Shown: positions 34,639-42,450 of the stretch, piece after piece | Numbering within the stretch: the first letter of the stretch is position 1 | Layout of the letters: every line of letters begins with the position of its first letter | From: Nitrospinaceae bacterium | GTDB lineage: Bacteria > Nitrospinota > Nitrospinia > Nitrospinales > VA-1 | Direction of reading: 5' to 3' | Assembly: GCA_029261695.1 (NCBI GenBank) | Contig: JAJDAV010000038.1 | Span: 1 to 42,450, forward strand | Length of the DNA stretch: 42,450 nt | Made by a program: the position numbers and the translations under genes | Notes under the pieces: model-generated | Seen by the model: the letters and a program-made list of their open reading frames with translations, nothing else | Database searches by the model: none | What the model was told of the DNA's origin: nothing

Positions 34639-35018
34639 CCTTTGAACTTTTAAAACAAAATTTCTCCCATCTATCTGTTAAGTCGCAACGAGCAATCAAA
34701 TACCTTTCCCTGTTTTTCATAAGGGTTCCTTTAAATTCCCCAATACCCCCCCCAGAGACCTTCGGTTCTTTAGCCTCTGTTAAACCTTTATTCTCCTCAG
34801 ATCTTTTAAAAGCTCATTAAACAAGTAATTATATTTATGCTGTTTAGAAAAAAGCATCATAGGAAATTAATGCTTGTTGCAGTTTCCGGTAACAGAGTGC
34901 AGAATTATATACATATGGAGGGCTGGGGAAAGAATTGATGAACCGGCCGTTTCCTGAGCCAAAAGGGTCCAACCGGAGCCATCAATTTATGCAGCAACTT
35001 AGTGAATTAATATCAAAC
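34639..35018. other. Intergenic stretch without a gene
   Basis: About 380 bases between two genes whose 3' ends face each other. I see a run of eight C near 34745 and an imperfect inverted repeat (CAGAG to CTCTG) after it, without a T tract. No reading frame here looks like a protein. Confidence 0.5.
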
Positions 35019-35249
35019 TCAACCCTTGGAATGAGTGCCATCACACATGGGGGAGTTTCCAGTTTTACCACAGTCACAAACTGCCATACGTCTGGCCTCT
35101 TCTACTACGAATTCTTTTGGAACTTTTCCCGTAGCCTTCGCGCTGTGAGATCCATCGCAATAAGGCTTATTAGCGGATTCACCACAAGTACAGTAATTTT
35201 TGATACCGGGAGTTTCATCAATAAACATCGGAGCATTTTCATAGGCCAT
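35019..35249 (-). CDS. CDGSH-type iron-sulfur protein with two motifs
   Basis: Small (76 residue) soluble protein holding two CDGSH zinc-finger-like motifs, each expected to bind a 2Fe-2S cluster through three Cys and one His: CTCGESANKPYCDGSH (about 20-35) and CDCGKTGNSPMCDGTH (about 58-73). Bacterial relatives are thought to act in redox or iron-sulfur handling. An AAAGGA site lies upstream of the ATG. It is transcribed opposite to the flanking glycan genes and divergently from the SDR-SRPBCC gene, so it is probably an independent unit. Confidence 0.9.
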   Translation of the reverse strand: MAYENAPMFIDETPGIKNYCTCGESANKPYCDGSHSAKATGKVPKEFVVEEARRMAVCDCGKTGNSPMCDGTHSKG

Positions 35250-35371
35250 AAGATTTTCCTTTAATAAAGAGTAATTTAAAAACTAACGGTACAGATTATT
35301 TTTTACAAGTCAACAATTATAAGTTCTGAACCATTTAATACTTTAAACATTCAAAAAACTAAAATAAATAC

Positions 35372-36730
35372 ATGAAAATTCTTGTCACCGGTGCAACTGG
35401 TTTTGTAGGTAAAACACTGCTTCCCTTACTGGCAGAAAAGGGGCACGAGATTATCACCCTTACCCGAGACGCAAAATCTGCGCAGGTTAAACTTCCCATT
35501 GATTGCAAAATAATTGAATGGAACGAAAACTTAATTCATATTGAAGATGAGATTGATGCAGTAATCAACCTATGCGGAGAAAATATTGCCAGTGGACGAT
35601 GGACTTCAAAAAGAAAAAAAACCATTTACGACTCAAGAATATTATCGACTCGCCACCTTGTTGAATATTTTCGGAAAAATTCTCACCCGATAAAAACTTG
35701 GATTTCTGCATCCGCTATAGGAATTTATGAAAGCCCTATTGTACCGGACGAATCGTCACCTTTTGGAAACGAGTTTCTCGCTAAAGTTTGCTCCGACTGG
35801 GAACAAGAAACCTTTAAGGCAAAAGAACTAAATATACGCACCGTTGCTTTCCGTATAGGAATGGTGTTGGGATTCGATGGTGGCGCAATGGAAAAATTAT
35901 TGCCCATTTTCAAACTCGGCTTAGGTGGAAATATAGGGAACGGCAATCAGTGGATGAGCTGGATTCATGTTCGCGACCTTGCGGGTCTAATAGTCGAAGC
36001 CCTAGAAAACCCAGCTTATAAAGGTGCCATAAATGCCGTAAGCCCAAAACCCGTGACCAACCGAGATTTCACATCCACGTTATCTGGCACACTCAAAAGA
36101 CCCGCGATTTTTCCTGTTCCTTGTTGGGTTTTAAAATTGTTATTTGGAGAAATGTCTCAGATTCTAATCAATAGTCAAAAAGTTTCGTCGAGCATTGTAA
36201 AAAGTTTGGGTTACAAGTTTATTTACCCAAATTTAGACAGTGCATTAAAAATCATCTGCGATCAAACTGGACACACCTTGATAAATGAACAATGGGTTCC
36301 ACAACCCCTTGATAAAGTTTTTGAGTTTTTTACCGATCCATTAAATCTAGAAAAATTGACCCCTGAATTCTTGCAATTCAAAATTCTTAAAGTAACTTCC
36401 TCGCCCATTCAAGAGGGAACGCTTCTCGATTACAGCTTGAAGATCAGAGGTATTCCCGTCCGCTGGCAATCTAAAATCACAGGCTTCACCCCAGGAGTTC
36501 GCTTTTCCGACATGCAAACAAAGGGGCCTTACCATTTTTGGCATCATACCCACGAGTTTTATGAAAAAAATGGCGGGACGCTTATTCGAGACAAAGTACT
36601 CTATAAACTACCGGGCTGGGTTCCGGGCGATATTTTTGTTCACTGGCTTATCAGAAGGGATTTAGAAACAATTTTTTTATACAGGCGGGAAGTAGTAAAG
36701 AAGTTGTTCCATTCAAGTGAAAACGATTAA
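35372..36730 (+). CDS. TIGR01777 SDR protein fused to SRPBCC domain
   Basis: Residues 1 to about 300 form an extended short-chain dehydrogenase of the SDR39U1/YfcH (TIGR01777) type: GATGFVGKTLLP nucleotide loop, NLCGENIASGRWTSKRK, SASAIGIYES and WMSWIHVRDLAGLI. Residues about 305-450 form an SRPBCC (START-like) ligand-pocket domain with FFTDPLNLEKLTPEFLQFKI and GPYHFWHHTHEF. Total length 452. YfcH-type proteins usually lack the C-terminal domain, so this is a fusion; the substrate is unknown. It is divergent from the CDGSH gene. Its stop overlaps that of the minus-strand GT2 gene in a shared TTAA. Confidence 0.87.
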   Translation: MKILVTGATGFVGKTLLPLLAEKGHEIITLTRDAKSAQVKLPIDCKIIEWNENLIHIEDEIDAVINLCGENIASGRWTSKRKKTIYDSRILSTRHLVEYFRKNSHPIKTWISASAIGIYESPIVPDESSPFGNEFLAKVCSDWEQETFKAKELNIRTVAFRIGMVLGFDGGAMEKLLPIFKLGLGGNIGNGNQWMSWIHVRDLAGLIVEALENPAYKGAINAVSPKPVTNRDFTSTLSGTLKRPAIFPVPCWVLKLLFGEMSQILINSQKVSSSIVKSLGYKFIYPNLDSALKIICDQTGHTLINEQWVPQPLDKVFEFFTDPLNLEKLTPEFLQFKILKVTSSPIQEGTLLDYSLKIRGIPVRWQSKITGFTPGVRFSDMQTKGPYHFWHHTHEFYEKNGGTLIRDKVLYKLPGWVPGDIFVHWLIRRDLETIFLYRREVVKKLFHSSEND

Positions 36731-37758
36731 ATCCAACCACGAACACAAACCCAATATACTTTAAGGATGGGATTCAAAAAATAATCCACCAACGGGTTTT
36801 TTAATTCAGTTACTGCAATTGTATCTTGATACAACTTGATAATTTCTTTATCCGCCACTTTTCTTGTGGACTGAATTTTTCTTCTTTTTCTACTTATTTT
36901 GATGGATTGTTCAGCAATTTCCAAATAGCTCTTCATCTTCAGGAAAAACCACCCATGAAATATTGAATGAACAATTTGCGCCAATTCAACCAAGGCGACT
37001 GCTGGCGCGATCAACCATAGAGTTTTACATTCAAAGTTTTTCAATAAAATATGAAGCCTGTTTTTTTCTGATCTATAAAATTTTAAAACACCCTTGTTAA
37101 AATTATAATGGTGATTACAAACAGAGGCTGGTGCCACCATCAGCTTCCAACCCATCATCCTGATTCGCCAAGATAGATCGTGATCCTCATGATATAGAAA
37201 TAAATCTTCATCAAATCCTCCGACTTCTTCATATACCTCGCGCGAGAACATAAAAATTCCTCCACACGCAGACTCTATCAAAGATAGATCAGGTTCATCC
37301 GGTTGACCAATCAAATTAGGGCAGGCAATTCCTGTGTAATTGACAAGCACTCCATACGAGTTAATTTTCGCCGTCTCTTTTAAACTATCATTATCCGGGT
37401 AATACAAAATTTTTGGAATTGCAGCACCCACAGAAGAATCCAAATCCAGCAATATGGCAAGTTGGCGAATGCAATCTGCCTGCAAAACTAAATCGTTGTT
37501 CAAGAATATAAAATAATCACCCTCGGCCCGCTCGAAACCCTTGTTGACTGCCGTGCCAAACCCCAGGTTCCTCCCGTTTTCAATTAACTTCACCGAGGGG
37601 AATTCATTTTTCACCAAAGCTTGAGATCCATCTTCAGATCCATTATCTACCACTAGGACTTCATAATTTTCGTAATCTTGCTCTGCCAATGATCGGAGGC
37701 ATCCGGAAAGAACATCTTTTCCGTTCCAATTTACAACTATGACGGAAACTTTTTTCAT
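36727..37758 (-). CDS. GT2 glycosyltransferase, rhamnosyltransferase-like
   Basis: GT-A fold enzyme of 343 residues. The family 2 features are clear: SVIVVNWNGKDVLSGCLRSL, VVDNGSEDGS, NLGFGTAVNKGF, FLNNDLVL with the metal-binding region, and GGFDEDLFLYHEDHDLSWR, typical of WbbL/RfbF-like rhamnosyltransferases. A hydrophobic stretch near 245-272 may attach the protein to the membrane. It is transcribed leftward at the end of a group of glycan genes on the minus strand. Confidence 0.88.
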   Translation of the reverse strand: MKKVSVIVVNWNGKDVLSGCLRSLAEQDYENYEVLVVDNGSEDGSQALVKNEFPSVKLIENGRNLGFGTAVNKGFERAEGDYFIFLNNDLVLQADCIRQLAILLDLDSSVGAAIPKILYYPDNDSLKETAKINSYGVLVNYTGIACPNLIGQPDEPDLSLIESACGGIFMFSREVYEEVGGFDEDLFLYHEDHDLSWRIRMMGWKLMVAPASVCNHHYNFNKGVLKFYRSEKNRLHILLKNFECKTLWLIAPAVALVELAQIVHSIFHGWFFLKMKSYLEIAEQSIKISRKRRKIQSTRKVADKEIIKLYQDTIAVTELKNPLVDYFLNPILKVYWVCVRGWI

Positions 37759-37825
37759 TCGGCGCTTTACTCAATAAGGTTTGGAGGGAGAAGGATATTA
37801 ACGCGCATCAAGAATATGCCATTAA

Positions 37826-38986
37826 TTAATCTTTACTTTTATTAATTAAGCTGAGCAAAAAGTTGGAAGAAAACTCTGCAAAATGGCGATGACCAATTTC
37901 ACTGAAATGACCATCATTAGGAATAAAATTTTGCATTAAAAATGCATCATCAATTTTCTTAAACAAATCAAATGCATTAAAATGAGCTATTCCCTGTGAT
38001 CCCAAAAAATTATCAAATTGTTTTAAGGGCAACTCAGGAAAGTTGCGGTACTGATGAGCTCCCCCAAAATGGATTACCGCAAGTTTTCCTCCATTAGCCT
38101 GAACTTCTTGATTGAGTTTAACGAAAAGTTTTCTTGTTAGCTCCCAGCCCTCCGAATCAAAGAAGAACAAATCATCAAAAATAGAAACCGTATCCACCTT
38201 ATATTCTGGAGAGGCCTTGGGTTTTTCTTTTGCATCTGCCTTTTTATTTTTTGGTACACCCTTAACTTCCGGTGCTTTCTTCATATAATCCGGCAAAAAC
38301 ATTCTTTTAAAATAATGTTCAAGATGGTTATATTTCGTCCGTGTAAATTGATATAAAGCACTATTATTCCAAAGCCATTTATTAAAGTTTTTTCGCTTCG
38401 CCTGGAACAACTTAAACCAACCCACCTCATATTCATCCAATAGAGGACTCATGCTCCCACTTTTGAATTTATCTATATTATTTCCAATGTCGTTACACCA
38501 ACAGAAAGCAACAACCGTAAGGTCGGGTTTGTATTTTCGAGCTTTAACATGGAACATTTGCATCTGTTGCCAGGTTCCTGTCCCACCAACTCCAAAATTA
38601 ATTACCTCGACTCCTCCAGGCACTTTGTTTGACAAACCTTTTTCCCACACCCCCGCAAATTTTAATTCCGGCTCCACTGCTTCTGCCGATGTAAAGGAGT
38701 CTCCTAATAAAGCTATACGGTACTTCCCAGGCAGATGCTCTACAGGATATGCCTTTCCAAGCAATCCATCCGCATTAACTTCAACATGCATCTTTATCTT
38801 ATTTTCCGTGAGGAATCCTTTTGTTTCTGGACAATAAGATCGGCCCATCACTGGGTGGTAACAAAGAACACGATTGGGTTCAAATTTCCAGAAGGCCCTG
38901 ACACCAAATTCCATAATAAAAAGAAAAAATAATATGGGTATCGCTGAGAAAATAAATATTTGTTTTTTAGAAAACTTTCTGCTCAT
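37826..38986 (-). CDS. Membrane-anchored SGNH/GDSL hydrolase-like protein
   Basis: A single N-terminal membrane segment (about 9-30) is followed by an SGNH-hydrolase-like domain in the periplasm. The four blocks are present: LLGDSFTSAEA with the nucleophile Ser, NFGVGGTGTWQ with Gly, CWCNDIGNN with Asn, and PNDGHFSEIGH with the Asp-x-x-His-like pair. Between blocks III and V is a basic, Lys/Pro-rich insert (about 230-260). The 386 residues are long for a simple esterase. Such proteins may acetylate or deacetylate surface sugars, as in AlgX/AlgJ-like proteins, but that is inference. Its ATG overlaps the GT4 stop by one base (TAATG). Confidence 0.83.
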   Translation of the reverse strand: MSRKFSKKQIFIFSAIPILFFLFIMEFGVRAFWKFEPNRVLCYHPVMGRSYCPETKGFLTENKIKMHVEVNADGLLGKAYPVEHLPGKYRIALLGDSFTSAEAVEPELKFAGVWEKGLSNKVPGGVEVINFGVGGTGTWQQMQMFHVKARKYKPDLTVVAFCWCNDIGNNIDKFKSGSMSPLLDEYEVGWFKLFQAKRKNFNKWLWNNSALYQFTRTKYNHLEHYFKRMFLPDYMKKAPEVKGVPKNKKADAKEKPKASPEYKVDTVSIFDDLFFFDSEGWELTRKLFVKLNQEVQANGGKLAVIHFGGAHQYRNFPELPLKQFDNFLGSQGIAHFNAFDLFKKIDDAFLMQNFIPNDGHFSEIGHRHFAEFSSNFLLSLINKSKD

Positions 38987-40065
38987 TATTTATCCGTCAG
39001 GGAATTTTCAAAATATCTAACTAAATGCTCGCAATTTGCCCCCCATGAAAATTGTTTTATCTTTTGATAACCATTTTCCGACAATTTGAGTCTCAGCGAT
39101 TCATTCGTCAAAATCCGAATAAGATTTTCTGCAAGTGCTTCAGGGCTTTTTGGGGGGGAAACCAGTGCGGTTTCATCATTAATAGCGTAATCACGACTTC
39201 CCCCTGTATCCGTTGTTACCAGTGCCGTGCCGCACATCATTGCCTCCATAGCAGGCATCCCAAGGCCTTCGTACCAACTGGAACATAGAAAAGTTCCACA
39301 CGAGGAATAAATTTTTCGAAGCGCTTCACCTGTAGGGCGATAATGATACTCAAACGTAAAACCCGCTTCTTCATATAAAGGAGTAGGGTCTTGAACCTTT
39401 TCACCAAAAACCACAAGATCAACTTTGCAGTTTTCTGAACGAACTTTCTTTATAGTCTCAATTGCATCCTTATAACCTTTCCAATCATAATCATGGTGAA
39501 GCATGCATACTCTTGAAGCCGCCGCCTCATTTTTTTCTTCCCTATAAAAAACATCCTGATTAACAGGGGTGACTAAAACTTCTGCCTCTTGATGATACTG
39601 TTCCTTGAGGATATCTTTTAGCCAGGTTGATATAACCATTTTTCGGAAGGGCAAATGATACGTTTGCTGAGCCTTGCTTTTATCACGTGTCCACAGGCTT
39701 TCATGATGTTGGACGAAGTAAAACTTCTCCCCCTTACTATCTGGAAATGTCGCAGAAAAATCTGCTGTTTGCCAGGCTGTCGACAGTAAAATATCTGATT
39801 CAGGAATCAAACTTTGATCATTGATCGATAGAAGTTCAATCGGAATTTGGTTATCCATCCAGTCAATTACATCAGGAGATAAAACAGTAACCTGTTTATT
39901 TAAAAATCTTGGCCAGTGATCTATCCGATACCATCGAGCTGGTTTTGCAAGAACAAACCAACGCACCGTATGCCCCATTTGTTTCAAACGGTTTGCATAT
40001 TCGAATAAAGCGCGATTGCCTCCGCTTATCCTTGCATATTGACTGGCGAGAAATGTTATTTTCAT
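38986..40065 (-). CDS. GT4-type glycosyltransferase
   Basis: GT-B enzyme of 359 residues. The N-terminus has FLASQYARISGGNRALFEYANRL, with the glycine-rich acceptor loop. The C-terminal domain has HHDYDWKGYKDAIETI, and the donor-binding SSWYEGLGMPAMEAMMCGTALVTTD, as in GT4 of the mannosyl/rhamnosyl type. It is directly upstream of the SGNH gene (one-base overlap) and 86 bases from the cupin gene. The donor sugar is not known. Confidence 0.87.
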   Translation of the reverse strand: MKITFLASQYARISGGNRALFEYANRLKQMGHTVRWFVLAKPARWYRIDHWPRFLNKQVTVLSPDVIDWMDNQIPIELLSINDQSLIPESDILLSTAWQTADFSATFPDSKGEKFYFVQHHESLWTRDKSKAQQTYHLPFRKMVISTWLKDILKEQYHQEAEVLVTPVNQDVFYREEKNEAAASRVCMLHHDYDWKGYKDAIETIKKVRSENCKVDLVVFGEKVQDPTPLYEEAGFTFEYHYRPTGEALRKIYSSCGTFLCSSWYEGLGMPAMEAMMCGTALVTTDTGGSRDYAINDETALVSPPKSPEALAENLIRILTNESLRLKLSENGYQKIKQFSWGANCEHLVRYFENSLTDK

Positions 40066-40151
40066 GGGATAGGTTATTCAGGCAGGATAATTCTGAACCA
40101 ACAATAATGGGTTACGTTATTTAATCTATAGCATTGAGTAGATATTGAAAA

Positions 40152-40556
40152 TTATTCTAATATTTTTTCATAAAAAGTATCAGGATCTTCCGGGTCAAAA
40201 GATTCATTAGAATACACTATTAATACCATATCTCCTTCACCAATATTCTTGATAGCATGAATGGCACCGGGTTCGATTTTGATTGTCTTCAGATCATCTA
40301 CCCCCATTATTACTTCACGAGTCTCTCCTGTTTCCCGATCCTTCAGCAATAACAAACCTTTTCCCGTTGGCACACAAAACCATTCCACCTTACGGGTATG
40401 ATAGTGGTTGCCGCGAACTTTCCCAGGATAAGCAACAGAAACATGAAGTTGCCCAAATTCTTTACAACCTTCAGGCAACTCGCCTCCAAGAACTTCTATC
40501 AGCCAACCTCTTTCATCGGCTTTCTTATCCAGATCAAGAATTTCTATATTTTTCAT
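40152..40556 (-). CDS. Cupin sugar epimerase-like protein (CapF C-terminal type)
   Basis: Single-domain cupin of 134 residues. VRGNHYHTRKVEWFCVPTGKGLL carries the cupin metal-ligand pattern (His-x-His and Glu), and IEPGAIHAIKN the second. The sequence resembles the C-terminal cupin of CapF (PF14667-like), which epimerises nucleotide-linked keto sugars, and less closely FdtA/WxcM sugar isomerases. Its ATG follows the stop of the SDR gene at once (TAAATG), and that SDR resembles the CapF N-terminal domain, so the two probably form one enzyme from two genes. Substrate is unknown. Confidence 0.8.
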   Translation of the reverse strand: MKNIEILDLDKKADERGWLIEVLGGELPEGCKEFGQLHVSVAYPGKVRGNHYHTRKVEWFCVPTGKGLLLLKDRETGETREVIMGVDDLKTIKIEPGAIHAIKNIGEGDMVLIVYSNESFDPEDPDTFYEKILE

Positions 40557-41402
40557 TTATTTTACCCTTCCAAAATAAGTCAGGCAACGCTCAATCCCTT
40601 GTGAAAGAGATATCTCGGGTTTCCAGTTAAAATCTCTCATAAATCTAGAAGCGTCACAACAATATGATATTTGATCTTCTGCGCCCGGGTTAAACTCTAT
40701 CGGCACGTTACCCTCAATTCGCTGGATAGCATTTACAATTTTTATTAATGAGGTAGCCTTTCCCGTGCCTACATTATAAGCTTTTCCCGTGTGTCGCTTT
40801 TCACTAAAGCCCGCAAGCACAAAGGCTCGCACAACATCATCAATATAATTAAAATCGCGGCCTTGCCTGCCTTTTCCGTTTATTTGTAGGGGCAGTTTCT
40901 TTTTTGCCCTCTGACACAAGGTCGCTACAACTGAATTGTAGTTTGGGCGGCATCCAGGACCATAAACATTTGTCATTCTTAATATTGTGTGGGAAATACC
41001 GGAAATACGAATTAAATCTTCTGCCGATTTTTTACAAATCCCATATATCGATTCTGGCTGTAAAGCATGGGACTCAGAAATTTTCCCCTCTTTATTCTTT
41101 AAGCGATAGACCTGCGATGACGAAGCAAAAACAATTTGTGCCGAAGTTTTTCCGTGCTTCTTAATCGCTTCCAGCAACCTCAAAGTACCCGTTACATTTC
41201 CAGTTAGGATATCCTCATTGGTTCCCCGGTTTACCCCCCCCAAGTGAAAAAATAAATCCACTCCCGACACAAATTTTTTAAGCTGCAATATAGAAGGAAG
41301 CGACCTGCCACGAGGAAGGGAGACTACTTCACCATACCCCTTTACCGCAGCCGTAAGATGGGAGCCAATAAAACCCGAAGCTCCTGTTACACCGATACGC
41401 AT
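40557..41402 (-). CDS. SDR nucleotide-sugar reductase/epimerase, CapF N-terminal-like
   Basis: Extended SDR enzyme of 281 residues. The nucleotide loop is GASGFIGSHL; FASSSQVY carries the catalytic Ser region and YGICKKSAEDL the Tyr-x-x-x-Lys pair. LGGVNRG and RPNYNSVVATLCQRAKK resemble the matching segments in CapF/WbjC, the reductase that makes UDP-N-acetyl-6-deoxy-talose toward N-acetylfucosamine. Unlike CapF, it ends with a normal GalE-like C-terminal part (FNWKPEISLSQGIERCL), and the cupin is a separate gene next to it. The 5' end overlaps the next SDR by 16 bases. Confidence 0.82.
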   Translation of the reverse strand: MRIGVTGASGFIGSHLTAAVKGYGEVVSLPRGRSLPSILQLKKFVSGVDLFFHLGGVNRGTNEDILTGNVTGTLRLLEAIKKHGKTSAQIVFASSSQVYRLKNKEGKISESHALQPESIYGICKKSAEDLIRISGISHTILRMTNVYGPGCRPNYNSVVATLCQRAKKKLPLQINGKGRQGRDFNYIDDVVRAFVLAGFSEKRHTGKAYNVGTGKATSLIKIVNAIQRIEGNVPIEFNPGAEDQISYCCDASRFMRDFNWKPEISLSQGIERCLTYFGRVK

Positions 41403-42334
41403 GAATCCTGAATTTGAAGTTTCACTTTTTCAATTCCCTCTTCAAGGCTTACTTTTGGTTCCCAACCGAGTATAGATTTGGCTTTGGAATAATCACAAAG
41501 AAGTTTTATAATTTCCGCCTGCGGGTGATGATGCTCCACCAGCTTGATCCGGGTTTCATCTGGACAAACCATTCGAGCAAGATCGATAACTGCCACATCT
41601 TTTCCAAGACCAGCGTTGATCACTTGCCCGAAAGCCTCTTCACATAAAGATGCCTTATAAAGAAAGTCCGTACAATCTTCAACATAAAGCAGGTCGCGCG
41701 TTTGCTTCCCATCTCCATATACCAGCAAGTCTTCCCCATTTAGCATTTTCCTAGCGAAAATAGAAACGACTCCACCTTCCATATTATATTTTTGGTAAGG
41801 CCCATAGGTATTGAAGGGACGGCAGATTACCACCGGCAAACCGTAACTGTGGTAATAAGATTCTGCAAGTATCTCAGCAGAAAGTTTCGAGGCGGCATAA
41901 GGGGAGCATGGTTTGAGAGGGTGCTGCTCACTGATAGGCTTATCACTCTGCGCCATGTCATAAACCATGCATGTACCCATGAGCATGACACGAGAACCTA
42001 AAGCGCGGCATTCTTCCAACACATTAAAGGTCCCCGTAATATTCAGGTCGTAGGCTTTTTTCGGATTCTCCAAGCTCTCATGAACATTGATTTGCGCGGC
42101 GAGATGGTAGACCACATCCGGCTTAAACTCAAAGAGAGAGTGCAGAGCCTTTGCATTCAGCACATCATCGTAGACCACTTTTTTAAGTAGGGGATTCGAC
42201 TTGAATTCATCCAGGTTACTTTCCCTGCCGTTTTCAAGATTGTCGATCACAAAAACTTCAACCCCTTCATCCAGCAATCGCTTCACCAGCCAGCGGCCAA
42301 TGAAACCTGCCCCACCCGTAACTAAAGCTTTCAT
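41387..42334 (-). CDS. NAD-dependent epimerase/dehydratase (GalE-like SDR)
   Basis: Extended SDR nucleotide-sugar epimerase of 315 residues. GGAGFIGRWLVKRL is the NAD loop, VYHLAAQINV and LMGTCMVYDM follow, YAASKLSAE is the catalytic Tyr and Lys, and CRPFNTYGPYQ and LLYVEDC are family features. The start at 42334 is chosen because ATGA there overlaps the stop of the upstream partial SDR gene; an in-frame ATG at 42352 lies inside that gene. The C-terminus has LGWEPKVSLEEGIEKV. It probably makes a UDP- or dTDP-sugar for the neighbouring glycosyltransferases. Confidence 0.88.
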   Translation of the reverse strand: MKALVTGGAGFIGRWLVKRLLDEGVEVFVIDNLENGRESNLDEFKSNPLLKKVVYDDVLNAKALHSLFEFKPDVVYHLAAQINVHESLENPKKAYDLNITGTFNVLEECRALGSRVMLMGTCMVYDMAQSDKPISEQHPLKPCSPYAASKLSAEILAESYYHSYGLPVVICRPFNTYGPYQKYNMEGGVVSIFARKMLNGEDLLVYGDGKQTRDLLYVEDCTDFLYKASLCEEAFGQVINAGLGKDVAVIDLARMVCPDETRIKLVEHHHPQAEIIKLLCDYSKAKSILGWEPKVSLEEGIEKVKLQIQDSCVSV

Positions 42335-42450
42335 ACCCATTTTTTGTACCATTCGATTGTCCGTTTCAATCCCGTCTCAAGATCGTATTCCGGCTTCCAA
42401 CCCGTTTTTTGTTCTATCACTGAATAATCCGCTTCCAGCGACATCAGGTC
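42331..42450 (-). CDS. SDR epimerase, C-terminal part, cut by window edge
   Basis: Reading the minus strand from the right edge gives 39 codons ending in TGA at 42331-42333. The residues TGWKPEYDLETGLKRTIEWY match the usual C-terminal end of extended SDR sugar epimerases (GWxPxxxLExGLxxTIxWY). Only the tail is visible; the rest lies outside the window. The stop overlaps the next ATG by four bases, so it belongs to the same operon. This makes three SDR genes in a row. Confidence 0.8.
   Translation of the reverse strand, partial: DLMSLEADYSVIEQKTGWKPEYDLETGLKRTIEWYKKWV

Noticed and set aside
34935-35264. Open frame of 109 codons on the plus strand
   Set aside because: It is antisense to the clear CDGSH gene and its residues look unlike a folded protein.
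42335-42352. Longer start for the GalE-like SDR at 42352
   Set aside because: The extra codons lie inside the upstream SDR gene, and the ATGA overlap at 42331-42334 is the usual coupling form.
23000-42450. Glycan cluster as a recently acquired island
   Set aside because: No integrase, tRNA, insertion sequence or direct repeat is seen at its left side, and base composition does not visibly differ; only the non-ATG starts hint at it.

Overview
The window looks like a chromosome segment of a Gram-negative (two-membrane), AT-rich, probably motile bacterium. The signs are lipopolysaccharide-type glycosyltransferases, periplasmic c-type cytochromes, Sec signal peptides, an MscS-type channel, and a sensor/regulator pair resembling the flagellar FleS/FlrB-FleR/FlrC pairs. 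The mix would suit a deltaproteobacterial or Nitrospinota-like lineage, but no rRNA or marker gene fixes this. I see no tRNA, rRNA, CRISPR array, phage or transposase gene.

Left part (about 0-9.6 kb): an MscS-like channel with a long periplasmic coiled coil (minus strand); a CbpA-type DnaJ with its overlapping CbpM-like partner; a run of MFS transporter, Kef-type antiporter and PAS-SpoIIE phosphatase (plus strand); and a minus-strand group of Sel1-repeat protein, lone solute-binding protein and small secreted protein.

Cytochrome region (9.6-12.2 kb): this is the most unusual part. Two intact monohaem cytochrome c genes, A (11528-12172) and B (9604-10047), lie on the minus strand. Between them are two gene fossils that the intact reading frames do not show. 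One is a B-like pseudogene (11203-11490) with two in-frame stops, a haem motif changed from CxxCH to CxxCQ and a lost C-terminus. The other is an A-like remnant (10081-10208) that keeps only its first about 35 and last about 9 codons. The order A, B-fossil, A-fossil, B, with almost equal A-B spacing in both copies, points to duplication of an A-B cytochrome operon followed by reciprocal loss. A plus-strand pentapeptide-repeat gene with 42 repeats sits between the copies.

Signalling region (12.4-20.8 kb): a minus-strand AMIN/TPR protein, histidine kinase and sigma-54 activator run, then GAF-GGDEF and HDOD genes (plus, overlapping), converging with an HD-GYP phosphodiesterase gene (minus). This is a cyclic-di-GMP and regulatory module. 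An M20-family peptidase gene follows (21.1-22.9 kb).

Cell-surface glycan region (23.2 kb to the right edge): three GT-C (PMT/ArnT-like) membrane glycosyltransferases, one fused to a C-terminal domain resembling DUF2993/LmeA; GT4, GT9 (heptosyltransferase-like) and GT2 enzymes; a methyltransferase; an SGNH hydrolase; a cupin; and three consecutive SDR nucleotide-sugar enzymes, the last cut by the window edge. A CDGSH iron-sulfur protein and an SDR-SRPBCC fusion protein interrupt the cluster. The cupin and its neighbouring SDR look like a CapF enzyme split into two genes. Together these genes probably build and decorate lipopolysaccharide core or O-antigen.
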